DNA from: DATFYM01 sp035315065
GTDB taxonomy: Bacteria > Acidobacteriota > Terriglobia > UBA7540
Assembly (NCBI GenBank): GCA_035315065.1
Contig: DATFYM010000168.1
Span: 3,837-67,836, forward strand
Direction: 5' to 3'
DNA: 64,000 nucleotides
Of the stretch, positions 35,152 to 43,638 are shown piece by piece. The notes beneath the pieces are model-generated. The model saw only the letters and a program-made list of their open reading frames with translations. It did no database searches and was not told the DNA's origin. The position numbers were made by a program, and so were the translations under genes. Numbering within the stretch: the first letter of the stretch is position 1; each line of letters begins with the position of its first letter.

Positions 35152-38100
35152 TTACCCTGCCGAGTCTACGGAACCCTTCTCTAGTGCGGTCCCGCTGCTC
35201 TGATCTTCCTCGGATTCCTTTTTCACCTTGGCGTACCGGTCGACGGAAAAGAAGGACAAGGTCGGATTCAGGCCGATGCCGGCGCCCCGGCTGATCTTCA
35301 GTATGGTGACTTCGCTAGCCTTTTCCACGGGACTCTTCTCCAGCGAAATGCCGCTGATCTTGAACTTCGAGAGTTGCGGCAGACACAGAGCCGCCAGCAT
35401 GAACATCAGCGATCCGAACGTGAGGGCGACATAATACTTCACATCGTTGAGCCGTCCGCCGCGGAAAAAGCTGAACTGAGTGACCAGCAAGACTATCAAG
35501 GACAAAGCCACCAGAACCCAGGGGCCGGCATCCTCTAAAAACGTAGCCGGCGATTGACTGGACTTGTCCTTGAGCTTGTCCAGCGCCCGTTTGGCTCTCA
35601 GATACTCGGGGTCGCCGGCCGTGCACCCGGCTTTCTTGCACCTGTTCAGGCAGGATTGAAAATCGTTCCCCACATCCTGGATAAGCTTTCTCTTCCTCGC
35701 CCAACGTCGGAGGCTCGGCCCGTGATCTTTGGCTTGCTCAGCCTGATAAAGCTTGACCCGGGTATAACCTCGGGAATAGCAGACCGCGGCCAGCTCTTTT
35801 TCTCGCAGCACCTTCGAAGCCTCGCCGCTCGCGGAAAGCGCCACCGCCGCGTTAAAGTTCTCGATCGCCTCCTCGTACAGGTCGGTCTCGCCGTCTTCAC
35901 CCATGGCCGTGTAGACTTCTCCCAATCCAATCTTGGACTCGACGTGCTGCGGAGCAACCGCCAGAATGTTTTGGTACTCCGATTCGGCCTTATCGACCCG
36001 GTTGGCCTTGAGATAGGCGCCGGCGAGGTAGGCTCGGGCTTTGAGGTTGTCCGGGTCGCGCCGGCAAGCCTCCTGAAAGTACTTCACCGCTCTTTCGAAG
36101 TTCTCCGTCCGCATCCCCAAAACCCCCAAATTGATGCAGACGTCCGGGGAGTCACCCTGCGGGTCGAGCTCCCGCGCCTTCACCAGGTCTTCTTCTGCTT
36201 CCTTGTAGTCCTCCATCAGAAGTTCGAGCTCGCCTCTTTGCAGGTGGTAGTCTGCCTGCTCGGATTCTTTCAGTTGGTCGGCCAGCAGACGCCGCGCCTC
36301 GACGTAAGTCTCCCGCGCCTTCCAATACGCCCCCGCTCGATCCTGCGCGTTGTCCCGCTGGGCCAGGTAGAGGTTAACTTGACCGATCCGAATTCCGATG
36401 TGGTCCGGTTTGAGTTTAAGGCCGTCTTTGTAAGCAGCCTCCGCTTCCTCAAACTGCCAGAATATCTGGTGCAGCAGGGTACCGTAGTATTGGAACAGGT
36501 CGGCGTCCTGAGACGGGCCGTCTTTGGCCTTGGCGCGCTCATAGGCGTCACACGCATTCTTCCATTCGTGCCAGGCGTCCTTGTATTTCCCTTGGCCCCA
36601 CAGGTAGGAGGCGACGTTGTGGTATGCGTAGGCATAATCACGGTCCAGTTCGATGGCCTTCCGTTGCTTGGCAATCGCCTCTGCATAGCATCGCTGATTG
36701 GCGAGGGCGGCTCCCCACCCGAAGTAGGCATAGGCGCGAATCGGCTTGAGCTCCACCTCCGCTTCGGGCTCGACCCGGGTTCCCGGCGGGTCTTGAGTAG
36801 CTTTCTCGTATTGTTTGGCCGCCTCCACGTACTGCTTCAGCGAGTGGTGGGCGCTGCCCCACCAATAGTAAAGAGTGGCGATTGCAGCCGGGTTCGAAGT
36901 GTCAGGACAGCTCCTGGCATGGCGGAATCGGTCGATGGCGTCCTTGTGTTTTTGGAGGTAACAAAGTGCCACACCGCAATTGAGGTAGGCGTAGAATTCG
37001 TCCTGGATGTCGATCGCTCGTTGATATTTGAGAATGGCCTCGTCGTACTTTCTCAGAGCATACAGCGCATTGCCCCAGGAGGTGTAGGCATTGGCCCGAT
37101 CTTCCTCCTTCAATCCCTCGATGTTCGCCTGGAGTCTCCGGGTCAGGCTTTCCCGGTCGATCTGGCTGATCTGAGCGAGCCTGGCCACCAGATCGTCGAA
37201 TCTTGCGGATTTCGCGTCCAGGCGCATCCCCTCCAGGTACCGGTCGGCAGCTTCCTTGTACGTTCGTTCCGCTTGTGCCGCTTCACGTTGAGTCTTCCCC
37301 AGCTCGCTCAGGGCGTCGCCCCAATTGTTGTAGGCCCGCACATAGTCTGGTTTGAGTGCCGTCGCCTGACGATAGTGATCCGCGGCCTCCAGATGTCGGT
37401 TCAGGCGCTGGAGAGACAGCCCCCAATTGTTGTGCGCGTCGGCAGCAATCTCAGGGAACTGCACGGCCCGCTCGAACTGGACAAGCGAGTCCTCGTATCG
37501 TTCCAGGTAGAACGCAGCCAAACCCCAACCATTGTACGCCCCGCCAATTCGCGGGTTCTCTTTCGTGGCCCGCTCGTATTTCTCGATGGCTTCCCGGTAC
37601 CGCTTCAGGCGTAGGAGAGAGTTGCCCCAGTTGAAGTAGGCAGTGGAGAAATGGGGATCGATCTCCGTGGCCGTGCGGTAACATTCGATCGCCTGGTCTT
37701 CTTTCCTCTGGGCCGCGAACGCAGCGCCCAGGTTGCTGTGGGCTTCGACGTACTTGGGATTGATGCTTGTCGCTTGGCGGAAACACTCGATCGCTTGATC
37801 GTATTGCTTCTGGTCGGCGAGCGCATTGCCCAGGTTGTTGTGGGCTTCGGCGTAGCTTGGGTTGATCCTAATCGCGTGGCGGTAACACTCGATCGCCTGG
37901 TCATATTTCTGCTGGGCAGCGAGCGCAAGGCCCATGTTGTTGTAGGCCGAGGCGTAGTTCGGATTGATCCTTGTCGCCTGGCGGTAACACTCGATCGCCT
38001 CATCGTATCGCTTCTGGGCGGCAAGCGCATTGCCCATGGCGTTGTGCGCTTCGGTGTAGTTGGGATTGATCCTTGTCGCCTGTCGATAACACTCAATTGC

Positions 38101-38388
38101 CTGATCCCATTCCTGCAGGGCAACGAGCGCGATTCCCATGGCGTGGTGGACGACGGCGTCGTTCGGGGCAATCTTCACGGCCTGCCGAAGCTTGTCAACC
38201 GCCTCCGGGTACTTGCCAACAAAGTAGAGCGCTACCCCCCAATAGTGCCAGGCGATGGCATTCTTGGCGTCAATCTCTTTGGCATCCAAGGCGCGCTGGA
38301 ACTCTTCGATAGCCTTGGACGCCTCGTCCGCGTCGACCAGAGCGATCGCGGATTGCAGGTGACTTGGGGTGGTCGTTTCCGTTGCCAT
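35152..38388 (-). CDS. Large TPR protein with C-terminal membrane anchor
   Basis: 1078 residues. At least 20 tetratricopeptide units run from about 30 to 930; the first half is very regular (AIECYRQATRINPNYAEAHNNMGNA type at 34-residue spacing, quoted here as a consensus pattern). Near the C-terminus two hydrophobic segments, WVLVALSLIVLLVTQFSFF and YYVALTFGSLMFMLAALCL, anchor it, followed by about 65 polar residues. No signal peptide, so the TPR array is probably cytoplasmic. It should act as a protein-binding scaffold. It precedes the phosphatase-family cluster on the same strand, 378 bases upstream of it, so a link is possible but unproven. Confidence 0.88.
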   Translation of the reverse strand: MATETTTPSHLQSAIALVDADEASKAIEEFQRALDAKEIDAKNAIAWHYWGVALYFVGKYPEAVDKLRQAVKIAPNDAVVHHAMGIALVALQEWDQAIECYRQATRINPNYTEAHNAMGNALAAQKRYDEAIECYRQATRINPNYASAYNNMGLALAAQQKYDQAIECYRHAIRINPSYAEAHNNLGNALADQKQYDQAIECFRQATSINPKYVEAHSNLGAAFAAQRKEDQAIECYRTATEIDPHFSTAYFNWGNSLLRLKRYREAIEKYERATKENPRIGGAYNGWGLAAFYLERYEDSLVQFERAVQFPEIAADAHNNWGLSLQRLNRHLEAADHYRQATALKPDYVRAYNNWGDALSELGKTQREAAQAERTYKEAADRYLEGMRLDAKSARFDDLVARLAQISQIDRESLTRRLQANIEGLKEEDRANAYTSWGNALYALRKYDEAILKYQRAIDIQDEFYAYLNCGVALCYLQKHKDAIDRFRHARSCPDTSNPAAIATLYYWWGSAHHSLKQYVEAAKQYEKATQDPPGTRVEPEAEVELKPIRAYAYFGWGAALANQRCYAEAIAKQRKAIELDRDYAYAYHNVASYLWGQGKYKDAWHEWKNACDAYERAKAKDGPSQDADLFQYYGTLLHQIFWQFEEAEAAYKDGLKLKPDHIGIRIGQVNLYLAQRDNAQDRAGAYWKARETYVEARRLLADQLKESEQADYHLQRGELELLMEDYKEAEEDLVKARELDPQGDSPDVCINLGVLGMRTENFERAVKYFQEACRRDPDNLKARAYLAGAYLKANRVDKAESEYQNILAVAPQHVESKIGLGEVYTAMGEDGETDLYEEAIENFNAAVALSASGEASKVLREKELAAVCYSRGYTRVKLYQAEQAKDHGPSLRRWARKRKLIQDVGNDFQSCLNRCKKAGCTAGDPEYLRAKRALDKLKDKSSQSPATFLEDAGPWVLVALSLIVLLVTQFSFFRGGRLNDVKYYVALTFGSLMFMLAALCLPQLSKFKISGISLEKSPVEKASEVTILKISRGAGIGLNPTLSFFSVDRYAKVKKESEEDQSSGTALEKGSVDSAG

Positions 38389-38530
38389 ACTTTAGTCCTC
38401 TAGCCCCGATAGGCTATCTGGCTTCACCATGCTTTCTGGGCGGCCCGGATAACTCGTTCATCGGCCCAGATGCTGCTCCCTGCGCGACGACTCGACCGTA
38501 CTATACACCCGCCGCCCCCTGCATACAACG

Positions 38531-38677
38531 CTCAGAAGGGCTGAAGAAATCGGAAGAACAAAAGAGTTTCTCGCCAAGGCACAAAGGTTCGCAAAGCAAA
38601 CAACGAAGTTCTTCTTTGCGACTCTTCGCTGCTTTGCGACTTTGCGAGAAACTTCTCATTTCTTCACAGCCTCTCAG
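38531..38677. repeat. Long hairpin with GCAAAG/CTTTGCGA words
   Basis: The left arm 38531-38605 includes CTGAAGAAATCGGAAGAAC, GAGTTTCTCGCCAAGGCAC and TTCGCAAAGC. The right arm 38612-38677 includes TCTTTGCGACTCTTCGC, CTTTGCGACTTTGCGAGAAA and CTTCTCATTTCTTCACAGCC. Words of this kind recur in many environmental bacterial genomes. It lies between divergent genes. Confidence 0.8.
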
Positions 38678-38810
38678 CCCATGCTTCAGGGCACGCACAT
38701 AAGATGCGGTCATGCGGAACGACGATAGGCTGCTCCTATCTTCTCCCGGCAATCTTAGGTCTCCACGCCAGCCAAGTTGCAGCAAATGCAGCATCGATCG
38801 CTCGGAAAAG

Positions 38811-38851
38811 CCCGGTTGTGACGCCAGTCACAACCGGGCGTGACGCCAGTC
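38811..38851. repeat. Perfect 10-bp hairpin plus direct repeat upstream of the cytochrome gene
   Basis: CCCGGTTGTG (38811-38820) pairs with CACAACCGGG (38829-38838). The loop word ACGCCAGTCA recurs at 38842-38851. It could be a terminator-like structure or an operator; there is no T run. Confidence 0.5.
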
Positions 38852-38952
38852 ATATAACCGCCGAACCGCTGGGGGCTACTTTACTGCTGAAGGCGCGGAG
38901 CCTCGGTTTCTCGCGGCCGACCAGCGTCCTTCGCCCCAGTGGAGGTGCGATT

Positions 38953-39450
38953 ATGTCTGCCAAGTATATCGTCGGAGCGCTCATCTTTTTCTCTGGCCTG
39001 GGCATTTTCTGGGCGCAAGAGGCGCAAAAGCCCACCGCATTGCCGCCGCCGCAAAGCCCTCATAGTTACAAGATCACACCTGAGGAATCGGCGCGCAAGA
39101 ACCCGGTGAAGTTCACCGAGAACTCGGTGGCACGAGGCAAGAAAATCTACTCGTCGCAATGCACGATGTGCCACGGGCAGAATGCCGACGGCAAGGGCGA
39201 CGCCGTAGCGGAGATGAACATCACGCCGCCTGACTTCACCAAGCCGGACACGCTGAAGGACCGCACCGATGGCGACCTCTTTGCGATCCTCTCCCAGGGC
39301 TCCGGCAACATGCCCGGACAGCAAGACCGCATGAAGGAAAAGCAGAAGTGGGACCTGATCAACTTCCTGCGCGCCACCAGCGGCAAGGTGCCGGCGAAAT
39401 CCACCGGGCCCGAGCCTGACGAGAATATCGTCACTGTGCCCCAGAACTGA
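38953..39450 (+). CDS. Exported mono-haem cytochrome c
   Basis: 165 residues from ATG 38953 with GGAGG at 38941-38945. A membrane or signal segment (YIVGALIFFSGLGIFWAQ) is followed by the haem-binding CTMCHG (C70, C73, H74) and the distal Met in GSGNMPGQQDRM. The motif KIYSSQC and KWDLINFLRA frame a single class I cytochrome c domain of about 90 residues. It would carry electrons in the periplasm. No oxidoreductase partner is adjacent. Confidence 0.9.
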   Translation: MSAKYIVGALIFFSGLGIFWAQEAQKPTALPPPQSPHSYKITPEESARKNPVKFTENSVARGKKIYSSQCTMCHGQNADGKGDAVAEMNITPPDFTKPDTLKDRTDGDLFAILSQGSGNMPGQQDRMKEKQKWDLINFLRATSGKVPAKSTGPEPDENIVTVPQN

Positions 39451-39459
39451 TGATTGCCG

Positions 39460-39567
<108 letters not shown>

Positions 39568-39570
39568 CCC

Positions 39571-41943
39571 TCACCCACACTTCTTGAATCGCGGGCTGGC
39601 AGCCAGGAGCCCGCGATAGATGGCCGCATCACGCAGCACCGCCTTCACGTAAATCCGCGTCTCCCCGAACGGAATCGTCTCCACAAACTCCTCCGCATCG
39701 TCGGGAAAACCGCGCGCCAGCCACTCCTTCACCCGGAAATCGCCGGCGTTGTAAGCCGCCATGGCCTCACCCAGGTTCCCGTGGAACTCCTTGATCAAGC
39801 CGCGCAGAAAACGGCAACTGAGGCGGATGTTGTACGCGGGATCGTAAAGCTGCCGTGCGACCACCTGCTTCGACGGCCGTCCCTTTCGGCTCCGAACTCC
39901 CGGCTTCCCCGGCTTGATTTGGCCGCTCGCCACTGGCGGGCTCTCGAGCACGGCCGTGCCGGGCAGCATCTGCATCAGGCCGCGAGCGTTGGCGCGCGAC
40001 GTGGCGTGGGGGTCGAACCCCGACTCCTGCCGAATCAGTCCCATCACCAGGTAGGGATCGAGGCCGTTAGCCCGCGCCTGCTGTTTAACGATCCCCCAGT
40101 AGGGGCGAGGGTAGAGCAGCGCCCAGATCTCTTCCGGCAGGGCTTCAAATCTGAAGTCGGAATAGTCCGGCTCCAGGTCGCGCGCCGCGTAGATGGCCTC
40201 CTGGGTATCGCCCTGCTCCGCCTCGAAGCGGCTGAACGCGTAGCGAAGCTCGGCCGAGGTCGGGCGCTCCGCCAGCATCGCCCGCAGGTAGGACTCTGCT
40301 AGGCTATTAAGATTCAAAGCATGGAGCGTCTGGAAGCGGTCCCGCCATGCGGGGGCGTCGGAGGAAGCGCCGGCCACAACGGCGCAAAGTGCCCCCGTGG
40401 ACGCGGGCGGCGACAAGGTTTCCGCCAGCCGGGAGGGCAGCGCTGCCTCGCGTCCGCTATCTCCCGCCGGGCCCGCCGTCGCATCCTGGTGACCCTTCAG
40501 GCGCTTTAGACGCTCCCCGGCCTCGCCCGCGTAATAGCCCTGCGTGAACCGCTGGCGCACCAACTGATAGAAGCTGCGGGCTTCGGCGTTCTCGCCCCGC
40601 TCTTCCTCCAGGCGGCCCAGCCAGTAGATGGCGGCGGCGTTCTGGGCAGACGTCGGGTAGCGGGTGACGTGATCGGTGAAGTCCTGCTTCGCCCGATCCA
40701 GCTCCTTCTCCAGATAGGCCATCCAGGCGGCCCGCCAGCTCGCGTCGCGGCCCGAGGAAGAGTCGGGAAAAGCGGCGGCGAGGTCCTGATCGTAGCGGGC
40801 GGCAGTAGCCCAGTTGCCTTGCCTAGCGAAGAATCCCGCCGCGGCCGACAAGGCGGAGGCGCGCAAGGGCGATTGCGGATGGCGCGCGGACAACTCATCG
40901 AGCGTGCGGGCGAGGGCGGTGGCATCATTGAGTCGCTCGTAAGCATCGGCCAGCGCCGCCAGGCGTTCGGCGTCGGCTTCCGGCTGGCTGAGGCGGGCTC
41001 CTTCCAGCGCCTCGGCCGCTTCGTGGGCTTGCTTCAATTGCAACATGCATTGGGCGCGCCGCACTTGCCACAGCTCCGCCCGCGGGCTTGGCGGCCGCTG
41101 GCTCGCCAGTGCCTCGTATTCGCGGAGGGCCTCCTGGTAGCGCGCGTGCCGGTAGAGCGCTTCCGGACGCCCTGCCTGCATCGTTTCGCTCGCCGCCGGG
41201 AACCCGGTGCCCAGGTGTTGCTTGACTTGCGCCAACAGTTCCTGCGCGGCGCCCGCCTCCGGCGATGCCGGATGTTTGTAGTAGATCTCCTGATCGGTTC
41301 GAGCGGCTTCTTCCCACTTCTTCGCCTTAGCCTGCGCTTCCGCCAGCAGGAGCAGGTGGGCCGGCTCCTGGTGCAGGCGCGAATCCGTGGCCAGCGTCTG
41401 AATAGCCCGGTCAGGTTGCCCTGCGTCGATCGCGGCTTGCGCGAGCAGAGCGAGCGCCTGGTGCCGCAGCGGACTCTCCGGGTAGCGCGCGGCGAAACCA
41501 TCGAGCGGAGCGAGGGCCTCAGTCGGCTCATGCCCTTGTACCGCCGCGGCCGCCCGGTAGAACTCGGCGTAATCCTCTAGGATGAACTTCGTCGCTGCCG
41601 CCGTTTGCAGGTCCTTCACGGCGGCCGGGTATTGGGCCGCCTCGTATTCCCGGTAACCCAGCAGGAAGTAGGCTCTGCCCCGCTGTTCCGGGTCCTTCAG
41701 GGATTCCGCTTGACGGCGCAACTCGAGCAGCGTCTTGGCCGAGACCTTTCCCTCGCCCGATCGCTTGCCAAGGGAGCGAAGACGGCTGGAGATCGGCTGG
41801 CTCGCTTTCTTCCGAGTCTTCCGAGTCTTCTGCGGCCCTTCCGCTGCCGCCCCCAGGCTCGAGAAGGCGAGCAACCCTACCGACACGAGCACCAGGACCA
41901 ACGCGAGTTGCCTGCCCCCCAGCCAATCCTTGCGATCGGCCAA
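39571..41943 (-). CDS. Soluble lytic murein transglycosylase with TPR-like helical array (Slt70 type)
   Basis: About 790 residues from TTG 41943, which has the Shine-Dalgarno run AAGGAGGGAGG just upstream at 41955-41965. The signal segment is RQLALVLVLVSVGLLAFSSL. The middle 550 residues are helical repeats (EAAQYPAAVKDLQTAAA and similar). The C-terminal SLT domain has the catalytic Glu in GLIRQESGFDPHATS, then ANARGLMQMLPGTA and MAAYNAGDFRV. It cleaves peptidoglycan to anhydro-muropeptides in the periplasm. A frame extending to 42051 adds 36 residues read from a repeat word (GSRQSAVGSRK) and is judged spurious. An insertion of about 25 residues (GQIKPGKPGVRSRKGR) sits inside the SLT domain. 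Confidence 0.92.
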   Translation of the reverse strand: MADRKDWLGGRQLALVLVLVSVGLLAFSSLGAAAEGPQKTRKTRKKASQPISSRLRSLGKRSGEGKVSAKTLLELRRQAESLKDPEQRGRAYFLLGYREYEAAQYPAAVKDLQTAAATKFILEDYAEFYRAAAAVQGHEPTEALAPLDGFAARYPESPLRHQALALLAQAAIDAGQPDRAIQTLATDSRLHQEPAHLLLLAEAQAKAKKWEEAARTDQEIYYKHPASPEAGAAQELLAQVKQHLGTGFPAASETMQAGRPEALYRHARYQEALREYEALASQRPPSPRAELWQVRRAQCMLQLKQAHEAAEALEGARLSQPEADAERLAALADAYERLNDATALARTLDELSARHPQSPLRASALSAAAGFFARQGNWATAARYDQDLAAAFPDSSSGRDASWRAAWMAYLEKELDRAKQDFTDHVTRYPTSAQNAAAIYWLGRLEEERGENAEARSFYQLVRQRFTQGYYAGEAGERLKRLKGHQDATAGPAGDSGREAALPSRLAETLSPPASTGALCAVVAGASSDAPAWRDRFQTLHALNLNSLAESYLRAMLAERPTSAELRYAFSRFEAEQGDTQEAIYAARDLEPDYSDFRFEALPEEIWALLYPRPYWGIVKQQARANGLDPYLVMGLIRQESGFDPHATSRANARGLMQMLPGTAVLESPPVASGQIKPGKPGVRSRKGRPSKQVVARQLYDPAYNIRLSCRFLRGLIKEFHGNLGEAMAAYNAGDFRVKEWLARGFPDDAEEFVETIPFGETRIYVKAVLRDAAIYRGLLAASPRFKKCG

Positions 41944-41971
41944 GGTGTTCGTGTCCTCCCTCCTTGGTCCG

Positions 41972-42178
41972 TGGGGCTTCCGACTGCCAACTGCCGACTG
42001 CCGACTGCCGACTGGTACAAATGGCTTCGTAATGGGTCCGTCCCGGAGCATGGTCCTTTGTTTTCAATAAGTCAGTGGCTTCGGTCCTGTTAAAATCAGT
42101 TAGCAGTTGGCAGTCTGCGGTCAGCAGTTCCACGAACCCGCTCGACCGTGGGACTGCCGACTGCCAACTGCCGACTAG
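41972..42178. repeat. Word-iterated element (GCAGTTGGCAGT word) around a dispersed-repeat copy
   Basis: Arm 41979-42013 reads CCGACTGCCAACTGCCGACT. Arm 42098-42121 reads CAGTTAGCAGTTGGCAGTC. Arm 42151-42178 reads GACTGCCGACTGCCAACTGC. The middle arm can pair with either flank. The short dispersed repeat at 42018-42091 lies inside. Confidence 0.75.
42018..42091 (-). repeat. Dispersed repeat family, short copy D1
   Basis: On the plus strand it reads AAATGGCTTCGTAATGGGTC, TGGTCCTTTGTTTTCAATAA and GTCAGTGGCTTCGGTCC. It is nearly the same as 42184-42252 and is inverted relative to the copy at 16188-16254. Confidence 0.75.
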
Positions 42179-42183
42179 TAGAT

Positions 42184-42252
42184 AATGGGTTCGTATTGGG
42201 TTCGGTCCCGGGGATCGTCCTTTATTTTCAATAAGTCAGTGGCTTCGGTCCA
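42184..42252 (-). repeat. Dispersed repeat family, short copy D2
   Basis: Reads AATGGGTTCGTATTGGGTTC, GGTCCCGGGGATCGTCC, TTTTCAATAAGTCAGTGGC and TTCGGTCC. Shares about 60 bases with copy D1, 165 bases away, in the same orientation. Confidence 0.75.
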
Positions 42253-42419
42253 GGAAAAAACATCGTTTTTGCGCCGGTTTCCGGCGCCGCGCCTTGAACG
42301 TTACACCTCGTTACGCCTTGTTACACATGAGCTCCGGGCGCTTTATCAGCACATTAAAGCTTCAAAACCCATCTTAATTCGAGAACCTAGAGCGTTGAGC
42401 ACTACTTGAGAATAACATC

Positions 42420-42569
42420 CATATTTTTCAATAATATAGTAGCTTTCAAGAGAATAAACGTTTTTTTTCATTGAGATGGTGGCTTTTTGGGTTCGTACCG
42501 AAAAACCTAACCCAAGATCTCCATTGGTATCAACAAAATTTGGGTTCGGTCCGAAAAAATCGATGATCC
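42420..42569 (-). repeat. Dispersed repeat family, long copy C
   Basis: Reverse complement of the long copies near 15.5 kb. Landmarks on the plus strand: GAGATGGTGGCTTTTTGGG, TTCGTACCGAAAAACCTAAC, CCAAGATCTCCATTGGTATC, AAATTTGGGTTCGGTCCG and AAAAATCGATG. Confidence 0.85.
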
Positions 42570-42917
42570 ACCCCCTGTGAAATTGCCCTGGGTCCGTAGG
42601 CTTTTTGCCTTAAGAACGCCTGGAACGGGTTCCGCGCTAGGCCCGGGAAAAAGGGTATGAGGTCCGAGGTTAATCCTATCCTTTTTACCGCATCACTGAC
42701 TGCGGGAGTGGCAGATTCCGACGGTGACTTCAGGAGATGGTTAACGTTAGAAGTTTTGCCAAGTGAGTAAAGCGTCCGCTCGGCCGATCTGCATAATCGG
42801 ATCATACAGACCGAGCCTATCATGCGATTATAATAAAGGCAAGTTCTTTCTTAGGCATCGAATGGGTCAGCGATCCCTTTCGTCCCGCACCCGATTTGGC
42901 CGACCGCCCTTCATTCC

Positions 42918-43325
42918 TCACGGCGATGAGTCCATCAGGGTCAGCGATGGAAACATCGAACGGTAGAAGCCCCGGTCGCGCGAGAGCAGGCGTGAAGCTT
43001 GGGTCTGTGCATGGGCCCCGATCAGAAAATCAGCGAGAAACCGTGTGCGTTTTCCGCCCTGCTGACGGTAGGCGCGCCAGACCCGGCTTGCCATAAAGAG
43101 CGCGGCCCGTTCGAGCGGCTCAACGCGGATCTCGCCATCGGCCAAGAACCTATCACACTCATCCTGGCGGCTGAAGTGGACGGACAATTCCGCATAAACA
43201 AGGTCGCAAACCACCAGCGACCCCGCCTGAGCCGCTCGTTCCAGAGCGTTGCTGGAGGTCGGCAAGAACCTCTGGTCGCCAATTAAGATATCCAGCAGGA
43301 TGTTGGTGTCGATCGCTGTTATCAT
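42918..43325 (-). CDS. PIN-domain toxin (VapC family)
   Basis: 135 residues from Met at 43325; a longer frame to 43406 overlaps the antitoxin gene and lacks family sequence. The PIN-domain acidic residues are visible: D6 in MITAIDTNILLD, Glu in VYAELSVHF, Asp in RFLADFLIGAHA and Asp in LLSRDRGFY. VapC toxins are Mg-dependent RNases, often cutting tRNA or rRNA. It overlaps the upstream AbrB-type antitoxin gene by four bases, the usual pair order. Confidence 0.9.
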   Translation of the reverse strand: MITAIDTNILLDILIGDQRFLPTSSNALERAAQAGSLVVCDLVYAELSVHFSRQDECDRFLADGEIRVEPLERAALFMASRVWRAYRQQGGKRTRFLADFLIGAHAQTQASRLLSRDRGFYRSMFPSLTLMDSSP

Positions 43326-43552
43326 CGACCCCGCACGTCCTCGATAAAATCGTCGGCCGAATCGTAGCCGAGCTCGGTGAGGCTGCCTCGGCAGCGTCCC
43401 TTCCACTTCGCCAAATTGAGCTTCCTCGGCCTTTTCTCCAGGACGATCGAACCGTTAATCACCTGGAAATCCACCTCTGTATCAGGCCGCAGCCCGAACC
43501 GCTCCCGAAGTTCCTTGGGAATTGTCACCTGCCCGCGTTCGCCGATTTTCAT
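43322..43552 (-). CDS. AbrB/MazE-type antitoxin
   Basis: 76 residues. The swapped-hairpin DNA-binding domain is clear: MKIGERGQVTIPKELRERFG, then LRPDTEVDFQVINGSIVLEK. The C-terminal part (GSLTELGYDSADDFIEDVRG) would bind the toxin. It overlaps the PIN toxin by four bases and would repress the pair and neutralise the RNase. Confidence 0.9.
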   Translation of the reverse strand: MKIGERGQVTIPKELRERFGLRPDTEVDFQVINGSIVLEKRPRKLNLAKWKGRCRGSLTELGYDSADDFIEDVRGR

Positions 43553-43638
43553 ACTTTTAACTATGACTCATACCTCTTTGATAGTCAAGAGCCTCATCGC
43601 CGGGGTCGCGAGCCACAAGAACTGATCATCCGCTCACT

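Larger units (their letters stand above)
41944..42917. other. Gene-poor region with word repeats and dispersed-repeat copies
   Basis: No credible gene. It contains a GACTGCCAACTGCCG-word hairpin (41972-42178), two short and one long copy of the dispersed repeat also found near 15.5 kb, and a GTTACACCTCGTTACGCC cluster at 42299-42325. Sequence from 42570 to 42917 shows nothing recognised. Confidence 0.7.

Noticed and set aside
35554..37614. 686-codon plus-strand frame opposite the TPR gene
   Set aside because: Arises from the repetitive TPR codons; its product is low-complexity Val/Leu/Arg without domains.
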